Program-made: the position numbers and the translations under genes
Notes under the pieces: generated by a model
The model's database searches: none
Told to the model about the DNA's origin: nothing
What the model saw: only the letters and a program-made list of their open reading frames with translations
Assembly: GCA_004154925.1 (NCBI GenBank)
Contig: QJNS01000702.1
Location: 62,001 to 126,000, forward strand
Length of the DNA stretch: 64,000 nucleotides
Reading direction: 5' to 3'
Origin: Monosporascus cannonballus
Lineage: Eukaryota > Ascomycota > Sordariomycetes > Xylariales
Shown: positions 1 through 12,050 of the stretch, piece by piece
How the letters are laid out: every line of letters begins with the position of its first letter
How positions within the stretch are numbered: position 1 is the first letter of the stretch

Positions 1-2413
1 ACCCGTTTTTTTTATATTTTATTTTTGAAGTAATAATGTATTTATTGTATATTTATACCTATATTTGTTATTATTATTAATGGAATATTAAGATCTTAAT
101 TTCTTTTTTCGTTTATTAATAAGGAATAAAACGAGTTTTACTTGGCCAGTTCCGCCGTTAATTAAAATTCCGTATTAGCGTATCCATAATAATCTTAAAA
201 TTATATCGTAATTCCTAAAATAAAACTATGTCGAAATAAACTGTTTGATATTATCCTTTAATAAAAGTTTCGAAATAATTAATTTCCTATATAATTTTTT
301 TATTATCGTAAACGAATTCTTAACTTTCGACATTCGTTGTTATATAAGATTTTAATTTATATTTCTATAATAATTTAAATTTATTAATTATATTTGGTAT
401 AATATTATTCCCGTTTAAAACTTTGTAATTTATTATTATAATATATTAATGCGTTCCGATTCGTATATCCAAGGTAATAAGCTTATTAATGTCCCTTATT
501 ATCGCGTTTAAAACCTTTTTCGGAAATTTTCTTTAATTTCTTTAGATTTTGTTATTTTACGGCTCTTTGATAGGTAACTTTTTTTTAAACTTTTGTTCGA
601 ATTTATCGAATTTTCTTTTATATTTTTTCGTTTAACGCGTCATGTTATTATATTTATTGTTATTATCGGCGTATTATGCCTTTAAATCGTATTAATTGTT
701 TTTAATTTTTTGTAAACTTTTTCCTTATTAAATAAATTATTTTTTTCATATTTGCAATTAAGTTTTATTTTATGTCGTCCTAAGTATTATTTTAAAGCTT
801 TTTTATAAATTAACGAATGTTTTCTTTAATAACTTTTTTCTTTTAAGGATTTATAATAAACGCTAATTAAAAATAAAGGTCCGTAATAATATTTTGATAG
901 TATCTTTAACTGTACGTTAAATTAACTTTTTTTTTGTTTAATAATTATATTACTTATAATAATAAAAAAAGGTTTTTTACGGATATTGTTTTTTTTCGGG
1001 CCAGCCTTTTATTTCGGCTAATTGTTAAATATTTTTTAAGGTTATAGTTCAAAACTGTTAATATTATTGCTTATAATTTTTATTATTTTCGGTACGATTT
1101 GAACGATCGAATCCCTTATAATATATACGCGTAATTTAAGTATAAACATATTATTTTTATTTTTTGTAACCGGCATACTCTCGTCGTCGACAATATATAA
1201 CGTATATTTTGCCATATCAATTAAGGGTTCCGGAATAGACTTTTTTATCCAGTTCTAATATTCGTATAATTATCCTTATAATGTTTTTTATTATATTCGC
1301 AATACATATTAAGTCAGTTTTTTGGGTTTTTATATTCCTTATCGGATTTCTTATCGGGATAATCCTTATTAGGCCTTTTATCGTAAATCTAATACGTTTT
1401 TAGTTTAAATTTTATTAATAACTTTACTGTCATTTTCTTAATTATTCCTGGATTATGTTTCCGATATAAAGGTCTAATTATTTTATTGTAATTTCTTAGG
1501 CTTTTTGGATTTATAAGCTTTATATCCTATTTTGCTATAATTATTGTATTTAATCTGATTTTAATTTTAGCGGTAAATAAATGCCGAATTCTATAAGTCC
1601 TAGCTTTATTTCGTAAAAAGTAAAAACTACGTCTTCTTTTTTCCCTTGGTTAAATTTATTATATCCTCAATGTAAAGCATATTATCCTTTTATTTCCTAT
1701 CGTTTTTTAAACTATCGATTGCCGATTTTAATTACTTCTATAATATACTAATCTAAAATAATTAATCGTTTCATCTAAATAATCTTATTTTTCATCTTAT
1801 TTTTTAGCTCTTTATTAAATATATCGATAAAGGTATCGGCCTTATTATCTTCTGATCCGGCTTTAACCGCAAAATTCTTAAAGATTACGGCATATTTGAA
1901 CGTAAATTCTTTTAGTCGAAATTACAAAAACTGTTAAACCGTAAATCGTTCTTTATTTAGATTACCGAAATTATTACGTCCTTTATTTTCGAAATTAATC
2001 TAAAATAAAAAAATCTTATTAATAAAATCCTTTTTATTTAACTTTTTTATTTTTAAGAAATTTTTCATAATGGGCTTAAATTAATTAACCGTATCCTCTA
2101 TTAGGCATACTCCTACCGCCAGAACCATAACTGCTAAATTATTAAAGTCCAGGAAACGAAAATAAATTCGTACTTAAATTAAAAAACTTTAAAAATTACC
2201 TTTTCTATCGTAAGGTTGCGATTTCTTAGGCTTTATACAAGCGAGAAAGGTTTAGGTAAATAACATAACCTTAAGTTATCAAACTTTTCTTTCCAGTTCC
2301 CGAATTCGAACTTAAAGCTATTAAATAAGGGTTTCCTAAGCGTTAATTAATATTTTAACAATATTAAATATTTCTCAAAATCTAATAGTATTAGTAAATA
2401 AAAACTTACAACG

Positions 2414-2844
2414 TATAACGGCTAAACGGTTTAACCAATTATTAAACCTTAGTCGTACGGATTTATATTATCAAAAATATCGTAAATATTTAAGCAATAA
2501 AATAACTTAATTACATCTTTTAATACCAAAGTACGGAAACGTATTATAAACAATTAATATTAATAAATATTGCAAATTAAAGCTATTTAAATTACGGAAT
2601 AATGAGCGTATATATCCTTCTGGCTCACTGGCTTACTATTAGTAAGCTAATGATCTGGCTTACTGGCTTACCATCAGTGAGCTGGTGATCCGGCTTACTG
2701 GCTCACCATCAGTAAGTTGGTGATCCGGCTTACTTGCTCACCATCAGTAAGTTGGTGATCCGTTACGTAACCTGATCTATATAATTTTCTTGGCCTTTTC
2801 TGCTGCAACCGTTTCTGGAGGCCGTAACTTATCAGGTTGTAACA
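2414..2844 (-). repeat. 5' LTR of chromovirus D (431 bp)
   Basis: The left edge tataacggctaaacgg is a RIP-altered form of the family end TGTGACGGCTAGG, and the right edge is ggttgtaaca. The body aligns with the LTRs at 19194-19548, 40246-40635 and 58258-58671 and with the solo LTR at 3239-12045. It is longer than A's LTRs because it holds four copies of an internal 35-bp repeat. Confidence 0.85.
2622..2761. repeat. 35-bp minisatellite in LTR, 4 copies
   Basis: Four direct units of 35 bp start at 2622, 2657, 2692 and 2727. Each begins ggcttactggct (unit 1 ggctcactggct) and ends tgatcc or tgatct. Inside each unit TTACTG and CAGTAA (or RIP variants) can pair as a short hairpin. The same repeat has three copies in A's 5' LTR and two in A's 3' LTR. 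Confidence 0.9.
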
Positions 2845-3233
2845 TTATACGGTTATTCTGTACTAATTACATTTAAATGCAAAAGTTTATTCAAATTGAT
2901 TTATATATATATTTTACTATTACTAATGATTTTTCAAACCGAAAAAAACATATTATAAGATACGTTAGCTCCGAATACTGGTTTATTATTATCAAATATA
3001 ACTATTCTCGCGAATACTTAATATTAACGATATAGCTTTTAATTTAAATAGTGGTTTTGAAATTTAGTAATTTGTTTACTTTTTAAACGTTTTATATTAG
3101 TTCGAAAGTGTTCATCGTTATATTGAGATTTAAGAATAAATTTAATATTGTTGTATATTTGAAATTATACGGTCAAAATAATAAAGATGTAGAATTGAGA
3201 ATGAATACGAAATATCGGCGATCTAACTAGCTC
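2845..3233. other. AT-rich spacer, no gene seen
   Basis: The spacer lies between the LTR of D and the TATAT duplication of the solo LTR. I see no conserved reading frame, RNA gene or repeat edge. Open frames just to its right are chance readings of LTR sequence. Confidence 0.6.
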
Positions 3234-3238
3234 TATAT

Positions 3239-3472
3239 TGTGACGAGCTATAGAGTTTAACCAACTTTTAAAACTTAAGTCGACGGGTTTATGTTGGCAG
3301 GAGTATCGTGGGAATCTGAGCAATAGATACAGTAATATGTCACGTCTCGTAATGCCAAGGATGCCTTGGGTAACGATGTTGTATTGCAAGCTGAAGCTAT
3401 CTAAACTATGGAAATAACGAGCGTATATATCCTTTTTCTTCTTGGCTTAATCACTCGTAATCACGCCTGTGG
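3239..3472 (-). repeat. Solo LTR, left part (split by hAT insertion)
   Basis: It begins TGTGACGAGC and aligns through about 3420 with the LTRs of A, D and E, but it is much less RIP-mutated. The LTR resumes at 11896 and ends at 12045 with ggtcgtaaca. TATAT lies directly left (3234-3238) and directly right (12046-12050), a perfect 5-bp target duplication. No internal element sequence is associated, so this is a solo LTR of about 376 bp. Confidence 0.88.
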
Positions 3473-3660
3473 TAGGGTGAGGGAGGAACCACCCACCGAA
3501 AATTACCCACGGCCCACGGGTACCCGCGGGTAATGCCAAGGACCTATGAGTGACCCATGGGTCCTTGGCGTAAGTCAGAATTACCCGCGGGTACCTAATA
3601 AGTCAGTGGCATTACCCGCGGATACCAAATAGGTCCTGCCAAGGACCTATTAAGTACCTA
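3473..3660 (+). repeat. Left terminal and subterminal repeats of the hAT element
   Basis: The 12-bp terminal inverted repeat is followed by a GC-rich stretch with repeated acccgcgggta, gacccatgggtcc and gccaaggaccta motifs in both orientations. The same motif set recurs inverted at 11731-11895. In hAT elements such subterminal repeats are transposase binding sites; that role here is inferred. Confidence 0.75.
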
Positions 3661-6600
3661 TAATTACCTATTAGCAAAATACGTAAATTCAAGACGTATT
3701 AAAAAAAATAAAAAAATAATTTGAAATAATTATTATAATATAAAAATAATACATATTACTTTTAAGCGAAATAAATAATACTATAAATTTAATTATTTCT
3801 TAAAAATAATTTAAAATAATCTGAAATAATTATTATATATAATAAATTCAATTTATTACAATTAATTATTCTTATAAGCCTAACTTAACGGGAAAAAAAA
3901 GGAAATTATTTACGTTACGGCTAGTAAGCTAATACCATAACCGCCTTCAACTTAAACTGTTTTTGGCTTTTTTTAAAAAAAGTTTTTACCTATGTAAAAC
4001 CTAGGGTTCGCGCTGTCGAATACGGCAAAAATAACTTTTATATAAATACAGCTAATAACGCCAATCGTTTTTTAAAGGTTTTATCTAATAAATTTTTCAA
4101 AACGTTTTTATGCCATTAATTAATGCGTCAATTTTAAAATCCGATTAATCCTTATTATTTCCATATATTTAAATTTATTTTTGCTTAAATCCCTTAATAT
4201 AATTAAAATCTTATCCCATAATTTCCCAAAATATGCCTATAATAAAAAAGGGGTTCGAACGCTAGGGGCGAACCTTAGGAATAAGGCCGCGGAATTTCGT
4301 ATCGAAATAACGTATAAAATGGTTTCCTTTGGCCTTATTACGCCAGTTTGTAAAGCCGGTAGCCTTTGGTAATGGATTACCGTATAATTCTAAATAAACC
4401 GGATATTCGCTTATATACATTTTAAAATTTAATTAAATTATTTCAACATTATTTTAAAATAATTATTTAATATATTTATTTATAATGTTAAGTTTTAACG
4501 TAATTAAATAAGCAAATTTTTTTTCCAATTTCGAATTTGCCTAAATCCAAAATTACGGCAATTTTTTATAAAATGTATTTCCTTTTTCTATAATATTAAA
4601 TAAGGATATTTTTTTTTCTAAGTAAAAATATTATAAAATTTATAACGGGCTAAGGAATATAATAAAAAGCTTTTTTCGTAAATAAAAGATATTTTGGGTA
4701 ATTATCGAAAATTATACTTAAAGCCGAAATATTTTTATAAATAAGAATTTATAATTTTTAAAAATATTCGGAAGTTATTTTTCTATTAATATAACTTCAA
4801 ATATAAATTATTTATAATATTATATTATTTTAAATATTAAACATTAAATAACTTAAAATTACATTAAAAAAATTAAAAAATAAAATAATTAAGAAATAAT
4901 CGGGATTTACGGGACGAAATATAAAGGTAATTTTCCTAACATTTTTAACCTTAATATTAATGTTAAAATTATTTCGATTTATAAGGGCGTTATTTGCCAA
5001 AAATAATTAAAATATGTAATAAAATTATATTAGTAAATCCTTAATATTATTAATAATAAATTCGGCATTTTTAATATAACGAATATATAAAAATTCGTTA
5101 TTATTTTTTATACAAATATTTGGTAAAATATTTCCGCATTAAAACGATAATAAACGTTAAAAATATTAATAAAATAATTAAAAAATAATTAAAGCAAAAA
5201 ATTACTTATAAAATTCTTATGTAAAGTTTTTAAACTTAAGATATAATAAGATTTTCCGGTAATTAAGGTATTAAGTCGTTTAAGTAATTAATAATAAATT
5301 TATAGCGAATATCGTTAACGGTATTATTATTATAATAAAATATTTCGGTTATTTATTATTAATATTAATATATATTTTATTATTATTATTTGGTATTATT
5401 AATATATTTTGAATTTCGGCTTATTTTGTTATAACTTAATTAAAATATTTTTATTTAGCCCGGTTATTAATAATTAATAAAATATTAAAATAATTATAAA
5501 ATAATATTTATTAACAAATATTAATTTCTTATTTAATAATTATATTTTGCGCCGTTTATTTTTCGGAAATTACATATAAATTTAAATATTTTTAATTATT
5601 TAATTTGCATTTAATTTATTTCTTTAGGTTATAACGAACTTTTTCGATATTATTTTATTTTGTTGAAATATTAGCTTTTTGCGTCCGAATTTCTTTGGTA
5701 TACGGATTTTAAAATAATAATTCGTTAGATTTCTAATATTTAAGTTAAAAGGGTATTACGAAAATGAAAGCTAAAAATCCTAAATACGATTATTTTAAAA
5801 TTATTTCAGAAATTAAGTAATAATAATTAAAAATAACATATTATAATAAGATAAAATAATAAGATTTATTTAAGTCGGAAATAGAGAGAATTAAATAATT
5901 AAATAAAAAAATTAAAAATTTATATAAAATATACGGAACTTAAAGGTTTATCGATAAGGAATTTTATATTTATAAAATTTAAAAAATATTTACTTAAAAA
6001 AATATTATTGATTACCTTTTTAACCGTTTTTTAAATAAATATTTAGAATAAATTAAAAAGGATTAATTAAAATAATTTATAAAATATATATTATTTTTTT
6101 GATTTCGTTAAAACCTTAACAATTAATCTTAAAATAATTATATTTTAATTGGAATAAACTTTCGAAATAATATAAATATTTTTCATTTAAAACGTTATTT
6201 ATTTATTATAAATAATATAAAGATTAATATTTTAAAATAACAAAATAAAAAAACTTTTTGCAGCTTTTTATAATATTTCTACAATAAACGTTTTTATTTG
6301 CATAAATTAAAATAATGTATTTATAAGTATTTTGCAAACGATACGTTAAAATAATATTTTTTTCGAAAATTAAACGGGTATTTTTCTAGTATTTCCGAAT
6401 TTTACAAAATATATTTATTGCAAAATATTAATAATAAAATAATTATAAAATAAATTAGGTTGTATATTTATTATTAGGTTCTTATTTATAATACCGAATC
6501 TTACGCATAAATATTTTTAACTAAAATTTTATCGGTTTTTTTAACGTTTTTTTGGCAAATTTAAAAATAAAATTAATTAATAATACTTGTTTATCTTATA

Positions 6601-8049
6601 TTATACGTTGAATAAACATATATCCGGTAAATTTAAGAAACGGGGGAAAATTAACAATAAAATTATTAAAATTTTAATTAAGTTTATTTTAAATATCGTT
6701 AATTCGTAAAAAAATTAAAATATTACTTAAAACGGGTAATATTTTAATTATATTATTTCGGTAATATGGGGCTCGAATTAAAATAAATAAAACAAATAGT
6801 TTTATTATAAAGATTTAATAAAAAGGAAAAAGGAAATAAACGACGTTCGAAAAAGTTAATACGTAATTTTAAGATTTTATATCGCCAGCTATTTACGTAA
6901 TTTCGATTATTCTCTTTTGTATTTTCGCTAATTATCCGTTTATTACAAAAAAATTTTTATTATGGCTTTAATTAAATTTACTATAATATCGAAATAATAT
7001 TGCAAATTTTCGAAAATTTTGACTTTATCGATAATAATTTCGATAATAATAAATCGTTATTAAATATTTTTTTATAAAATAATAACCTTAATTAAGATAA
7101 TAATTTAAAAAATTCTATTATTAATAATTAATATAATAACGAAATACTTAGCGAAAATTATTTGTTAAAAGGTAACGGTAAAAATTATTAAAGCCAAAGG
7201 CCGATTAAAATAAATTCGAATTAAAAATAAAATATCCGAAAATTAAATTCGGAACTTAATTATTTATAATTTAGCTAATAATTACCGAACGAAAAATAAC
7301 TTAATTTACCGAACTTACCCAGCTAAAAAAACCGCTTTATTACGCCAGATTATTCGAGCCGATCTTAATCCTAAATACGACGAGAGGCCGATTTTCCTAT
7401 TATAAACAGGAAATATTACGAATATCGAAAGCGTTAATACAAGAATTAAGTGGTTTAGTTCCAACGGCAATTATGGTTTCAAAAGAACGTTAGCAGTAAA
7501 AATAACGAAAACCTATTAAACGAAATTATCGGCATATTTAATAAAATAAACCGTAATTTGGAATATTAAAAGGATTTTATATAAATTTATTAACGCATAA
7601 CTGGGCAGCTTAAAATTAAATATCGGCGATATAGGTATTATTTTATATATTTTACCTTTCCCAAAAAAAACGTAATAAGTTTTGTAAAAAAATACTTACA
7701 AAATAATATATACCGTAAAAAATAAATTAAGCGGACTTAATTACTAATAATAAAATCCTTGATATAATTATAATATATATATAGTTTGAAATAATCCTTA
7801 AATAATTATTATATAGCCTTTTATTAATAAGCTTTTATTAAACTTTTTTTATTTTTAGCTTTTTTCCTTTTTTATTTGACGGGTAATAATTTTAAAATAA
7901 TTTTTACTTATTATAAATAAAATCTAGCATTACTTAAAATACTTAATTTTTATTAAATTCTTTTAATTAATTACTTCGTATTTTAACATTTACCTATTAA
8001 AGGTTTTCTAAATCAATATTTCCGAACCATAATATTATTTTACTGTAAC
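3661..8049. other. Interior of the hAT element, unassigned
   Basis: This is heavily RIPed AT-rich DNA. I cannot assign a gene. A better-preserved patch at about 4240-4380 is open on both strands (a plus-strand frame of 63 codons ends at 4372). Another higher-GC patch lies at about 7300-7470, which may hold the N-terminal part of the transposase. Neither shows a motif I recognise. Confidence 0.5.
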
Positions 8050-10091
8050 GGCTTTAAATTATTAACAATAAAAATATATATAAAATATATACGGATATAG
8101 ATTAATACGGTTATTAAATATAAACTTAAGAATATCCCCTTAAAATCTTATATATCAGTTAATTATAATATTTAAATTACGTTGTATTTGGCATTTTCGT
8201 TTTAAAAAATTATTATTTATTAAATTAACTAAAAATAAAAAAACGGTATTTTTTAATTAATATCCAACTTTATAATATTAAATCGAATAAATTTAATAAC
8301 GACAAATTATTATATCGGTTAAAAAAATTAGGAATAACCGACCGATTTCACGTTTTTATTACGGATAATAATCTTAATATTAAATAAATAACCATGTAAA
8401 AATAATTCCATTAAGAATTAGGCAATAAATTCCAATAAGCAAACGAAATTCGGCATTATGCATAGATGTTACATATTTTATAACGGGCATTTAATAATTT
8501 CTTTAAAGTTTATAGCATAAGGCCACGGAATAAATCTGAAAAACCTTTAGGCGAATAAAACAAAAAATTCAAAAATTTGCCGAAATAAAGCAAAAACTTT
8601 ATTAATCCGAAAAAAGAATATATAATTATATTAATACGTATCTTTTGAAATAATTATAATATAATTATTTAATTTTTATAAATACGCGTATTTATTATTT
8701 AAATTTATTTTGGCTTCGACAAAAAAAACCTTTTTACAAATTTAATAAGACATAATTATAAATAAGACTTTAAATTATAAAAACGTACTTCAAATAATCT
8801 ATAACATCCATAACTTTTAAAATTCAATAATTCTTTTCTTATTACGTATTATAAAGATATATCCCGTAATTTAAAAATTTATACGCGAATATTTATTATT
8901 AGAAAAAACGGGGTATACATTACCCCTTAACGGTATCAAATTTATTCGTTATTTGGTTAATATTTTTAAATATTTTATCTGGATAACGAATAATTTCGGT
9001 TTTTCCTGGAAAATCATATTTAAGTATTTATGTAAATGCGAAAAACATATCGTTAAGGCTTATTAAAAATATTACCCGGATAAAAAACCAAAAAATAAAA
9101 AAAAATAAAAAATAAAAAGAATTTAACATCTTTTAAATTTATTAACCGATTACCAATATAATTACGATTATTACGGAAAAGTACTAAATTAGCAATTTCG
9201 AAAATTTTGAAATATATTAACAGATTATTTATTCATAATTACTTATTAATTTATTTTTTCGTTCTGATTTACTTACCATTAAGCAATACGGCCATTAAAT
9301 TCCATAATTATTTTAACGATTAACAAAAATATTTTAAATTAAAATTATTTAATAATGCATTTTTATAAGGAAGCCGTTAAATGCTTTAAGCAAACGTATA
9401 AAAAATATTTGAAAAAAATATAATAAGCAAAATATATAATTTATTGCATATATTTTTACTTCGAATTACGGAAACCTTATCGAAATTTTCTTACTAAATT
9501 TAAATCTTAAAAAAAAGGGTTCGATATAGCGTATTAGCGATAATCCGTAAAAGGATATTGTTAACGATTATTTCTAATACGAACGTAAATAATTCAATTA
9601 ATATTTTGAAAATTATTTTTTAATTATATTATTTCAATATCCGTCCGAACAAAACCGTTTTAATATTATATTAACGGATTAATAACATATTCTCCGATTT
9701 TGCTTATTTTGTATATAATTTATTATATATCTAATATTTTTCCGTATTAATGGAAAGTATTTAAAGTTTTATTCGGTTAAAGTATTATTTTAACTTTTAA
9801 TTAATATTACCGTAATAATTTAAATTAACTTTAATTATATTATTTTATATTCAAATTAAAGCATTTAATTTGGATAACGATATTACATACGATAATAACG
9901 ACCCCGTTTATGTTCGAAAACGATTTAAAAAACGCAAGGAAAAAATACGGGAAATATTCCAAATTCCGTTTATCGAAAATTTAAGGAAATTACCGGATTT
10001 GCATAATTTATTATCAGATAAACTTTACGGGGTATTAAATAAGGATTTAAAAGATCCGGATAAAAACGAAAATAACAAAAACAAAAATTAA
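8050..10091 (+). pseudogene. hAT transposase relic
   Basis: The best evidence is at about 8332-8560. Read through RIP stops, it gives ITDRFHVFITDNN, then an LGNKF segment, an EIRHYA segment and a MLHIL segment. This is the hAT core pattern: the catalytic Asp in a TTDNASNN-type motif, followed by a Cys/His-Ile-Leu helix. About 1.1 kb further on, 9700-9800 has weak resemblance to the C-terminal hAT dimerisation region. An open stretch 9870-10091 (ending in a Lys/Asn-rich tail and a TAA stop) is the likely C-terminus. Many in-frame stops (Trp, Gln and Arg codons) and indels make it non-functional. Start and exact frame changes are not resolved. The rest of 10092-11278 shows nothing I recognise. 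Confidence 0.6.
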
Positions 10092-11278
10092 GTATTCCGG
10101 AAATTTCCATATATTAATTAGATTACTAAGGTAAACAGATTTTAATATAAACGAATTATATTTAAGGATTAATTTTGCAAAAAAAGAAAAAAGTTAACTA
10201 ATGCCAAAAATAAAGGCGCTATTAAAAAATAAGCAAACAAGATTTCGAAAAATCAAATTTTAACGTTTACTTAAAACCGGCCGTTTTTTCGATATAACTT
10301 AAATTTATCGTTATAATTATAGCAAACCAGGCCCGTAATTATTAGATTAAAACGATAAGTAATATAATTAATATATTCGCAACTTTTAAAGGCGGATTAA
10401 ATTTGATATAAATTTTTTTTTCTTTTTTTATTTATTATTTGTTTTTATTATATAATATATATATTTTTACTATAAGAAACATTTATTTATATAAATTAAA
10501 ATTAAAGAAATAATTGTAAAATAATAATGTTATATATATTGTTTTTATTATAAAAAAAAATAAAGTTTTTTAAAATAAAATACTTAAGTAAATTATGGAA
10601 ATTTCTTTTAATTACCTTATATTACCTTATATACCCCATTTTCCAAAAAAAATCGTTTATATTTACATTTAATCAAAAATTCGCGGAATATTTATTAATT
10701 ACTATACCGCTATTATAATTAATAACTTTACGCCATTATAATAACAAATTTAATTATAATAATAAATTTTTATTAAAATAATCCTAAAATAATTATTTGC
10801 TAATAATTTAATAACTATAATAATAGCCAAAATTACCCGTATTAAGTAAATAATTTGCCAGTTAATTCTGGAATCAAAAAAACCACCTAACGTTAAAAAA
10901 AATTCCGCGCGTTATAAAATAATTTTCGGCTAAGAAAATAATATTTAAGCGCCCGGTTTTTCTTAAGAAGCGAAAACGACACGTTTTACTTAATAATAAA
11001 TTTTCTTTAAAAAAATTAATTTTAAAATAATATTAATATATATAACTGCCGTTTTACGTAAAATTCGACAATATTAAACAAATATTAAATTATTATTTAA
11101 AAAAATGCCTTTTTAATATTTAATAAAAAAAATTTCGTAATAATTTAAAAATTATTAACGATTTTAAATCTTTACTATAAACGCTATACAAAAAACGGCA
11201 AAAATTATATTAATCGAATTATTTAAAAGTAAGTAATATATAAAATAATCTTAAAATAATTTAATTTTTTATGATAAT

Positions 11279-11632
11279 TAATTTATGCGTTATTTACGCC
11301 AAACGAATCATTATTTAACAAAAAGATATACAATTAATTAAAAATATTTTAAGCTATTACCAAAGCTTAATAAAACCGTAAATAAAAAATACGGCTTCCG
11401 GTAAAAAACTTAATATTTCGTTAGGCAAAACTTATAACCAAAATTTTTAACGTATTAAAAAAAACGCGCAAAATAATAACGCATAAAATAATAACCCATA
11501 AAATAATAACGCGCAAAATAATAACGCGCAAAATAATAATAATAATAGAATTTTGAATAAGATTTAAACTCGGTTTAAAGAAAAATTGGCATTATTTGAT
11601 TTTATAATACCCAAAGAATTTTATGCAATTTA
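11279..11632 (+). pseudogene. Unknown ORF relic with a pentapeptide AQNNN repeat
   Basis: One plus-strand frame runs across this region with only RIP-type stops. It contains a 15-bp tandem repeat (five units, 11465-11539) translating to AQNNN; in two units Gln CAA has become TAA. After the repeat the frame continues with a segment ending KLALFDFIIPKEFYAI and stops at about 11630. An Asn/Gln-rich linker near the C-terminus is the only visible feature. It could be a second gene of the hAT element or part of a spliced transposase. I do not recognise the family. Confidence 0.4.
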
Positions 11633-11730
11633 ACTACAAATTTTTTAATATTATCATTTTTACCGGATTATTTCAGATTATTTCAAATTATTAAAGCGAT
11701 TTGCTTTATGTGCAAATTTTTTATCCACTA

Positions 11731-11895
11731 GGTACCCGTAGGTCCTTAACAAGACCTAATGGGTACCCAATAGGTCCTTAGCAAATCCGATGGGTACCCG
11801 CGGGTACCCACCAAATCAGATGGGTAGTGGATGGGTACCCATCAGGACCCATGGGTCTTCGTGGGTCACCCACGGGTACCCATTCCCTCACCCTA
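11731..11895 (-). repeat. Right terminal and subterminal repeats of the hAT element
   Basis: GC-rich block with at least seven GGGTACCC-like motifs plus aggtcctta and gacccatgggtc motifs, ending in ccctcaccctaa-like terminal sequence whose complement is TAGGGTGAGGGA. It is the inverted counterpart of 3473-3660. It has few RIP changes compared with the interior. Confidence 0.75.
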
Positions 11896-12045
11896 GCCGT
11901 TGGTGGTGATCACGATCATTTGGGATCACCTTTGATCACTAATGATCACTAGCTTGGCAGTGATCACCGTCACGTGATCCGGGAGGTGGCCCGTGTGCTC
12001 CCTGCTTGACCGTTTCTTGAGATCGGAGCTCGTCGGGTCGTAACA
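11896..12045 (-). repeat. Solo LTR, right part, with TGATCA-rich array
   Basis: The LTR sequence continues after the hAT insertion and ends ggtcgtaaca before TATAT. The part at 11903-11985 holds about six TGATCA or GGATCA palindromes in place of the 35-bp minisatellite found at this position in the LTRs of A and D. The end (gcttgaccgtttcttgag...) aligns with gacagaccgtttctggg in A's 5' LTR. Confidence 0.85.
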
Positions 12046-12050
12046 TATAT

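Larger units (their letters stand above)
1..2844 (-). mobile_element. Chromovirus D, partial (5' LTR, gag, start of pol), RIP-degraded
   Basis: The stretch is collinear with the gag and protease parts of element A (23.1-24.3 kb and 38.9-40.2 kb) and of element E (62.2-64 kb). For example, 110-180 here matches 23170-23240, and 1080-1260 matches 24110-24290. Its orientation is minus: the 5' LTR lies at the right end and pol runs off the left edge. All frames are broken by RIP-type stops. The gag zinc-knuckle region, compared with E, falls near 1520-1545. The 3' half of the element and its target duplication partner are outside the window. The right flank after the LTR is ttata. Confidence 0.85.
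3473..11895 (+). mobile_element. hAT-like DNA transposon, RIP-degraded, 8.4 kb
   Basis: The ends carry a perfect 12-bp terminal inverted repeat TAGGGTGAGGGA (3473-3484, and its complement at 11884-11895). Both ends have subterminal clusters of GGGTACCC-type and AAGGACCTA-type motifs. The flanks gcctgtgg (3465-3472) and gccgttgg (11896-11903) match at 6 of 8 positions, as an eroded 8-bp hAT duplication would. The insertion splits a solo LTR, which confirms both edges. A plus-strand transposase relic lies in the right half. The element is long for a hAT, so further genes or nested DNA inside are possible. The interior is fully RIPed while the two ends stay GC-rich. Confidence 0.75.

Noticed and set aside
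11465..11539. CRISPR-like or regulatory short repeats
   Set aside because: The units are contiguous 15-bp tandem repeats with no spacers and keep a reading frame; the genome is fungal.
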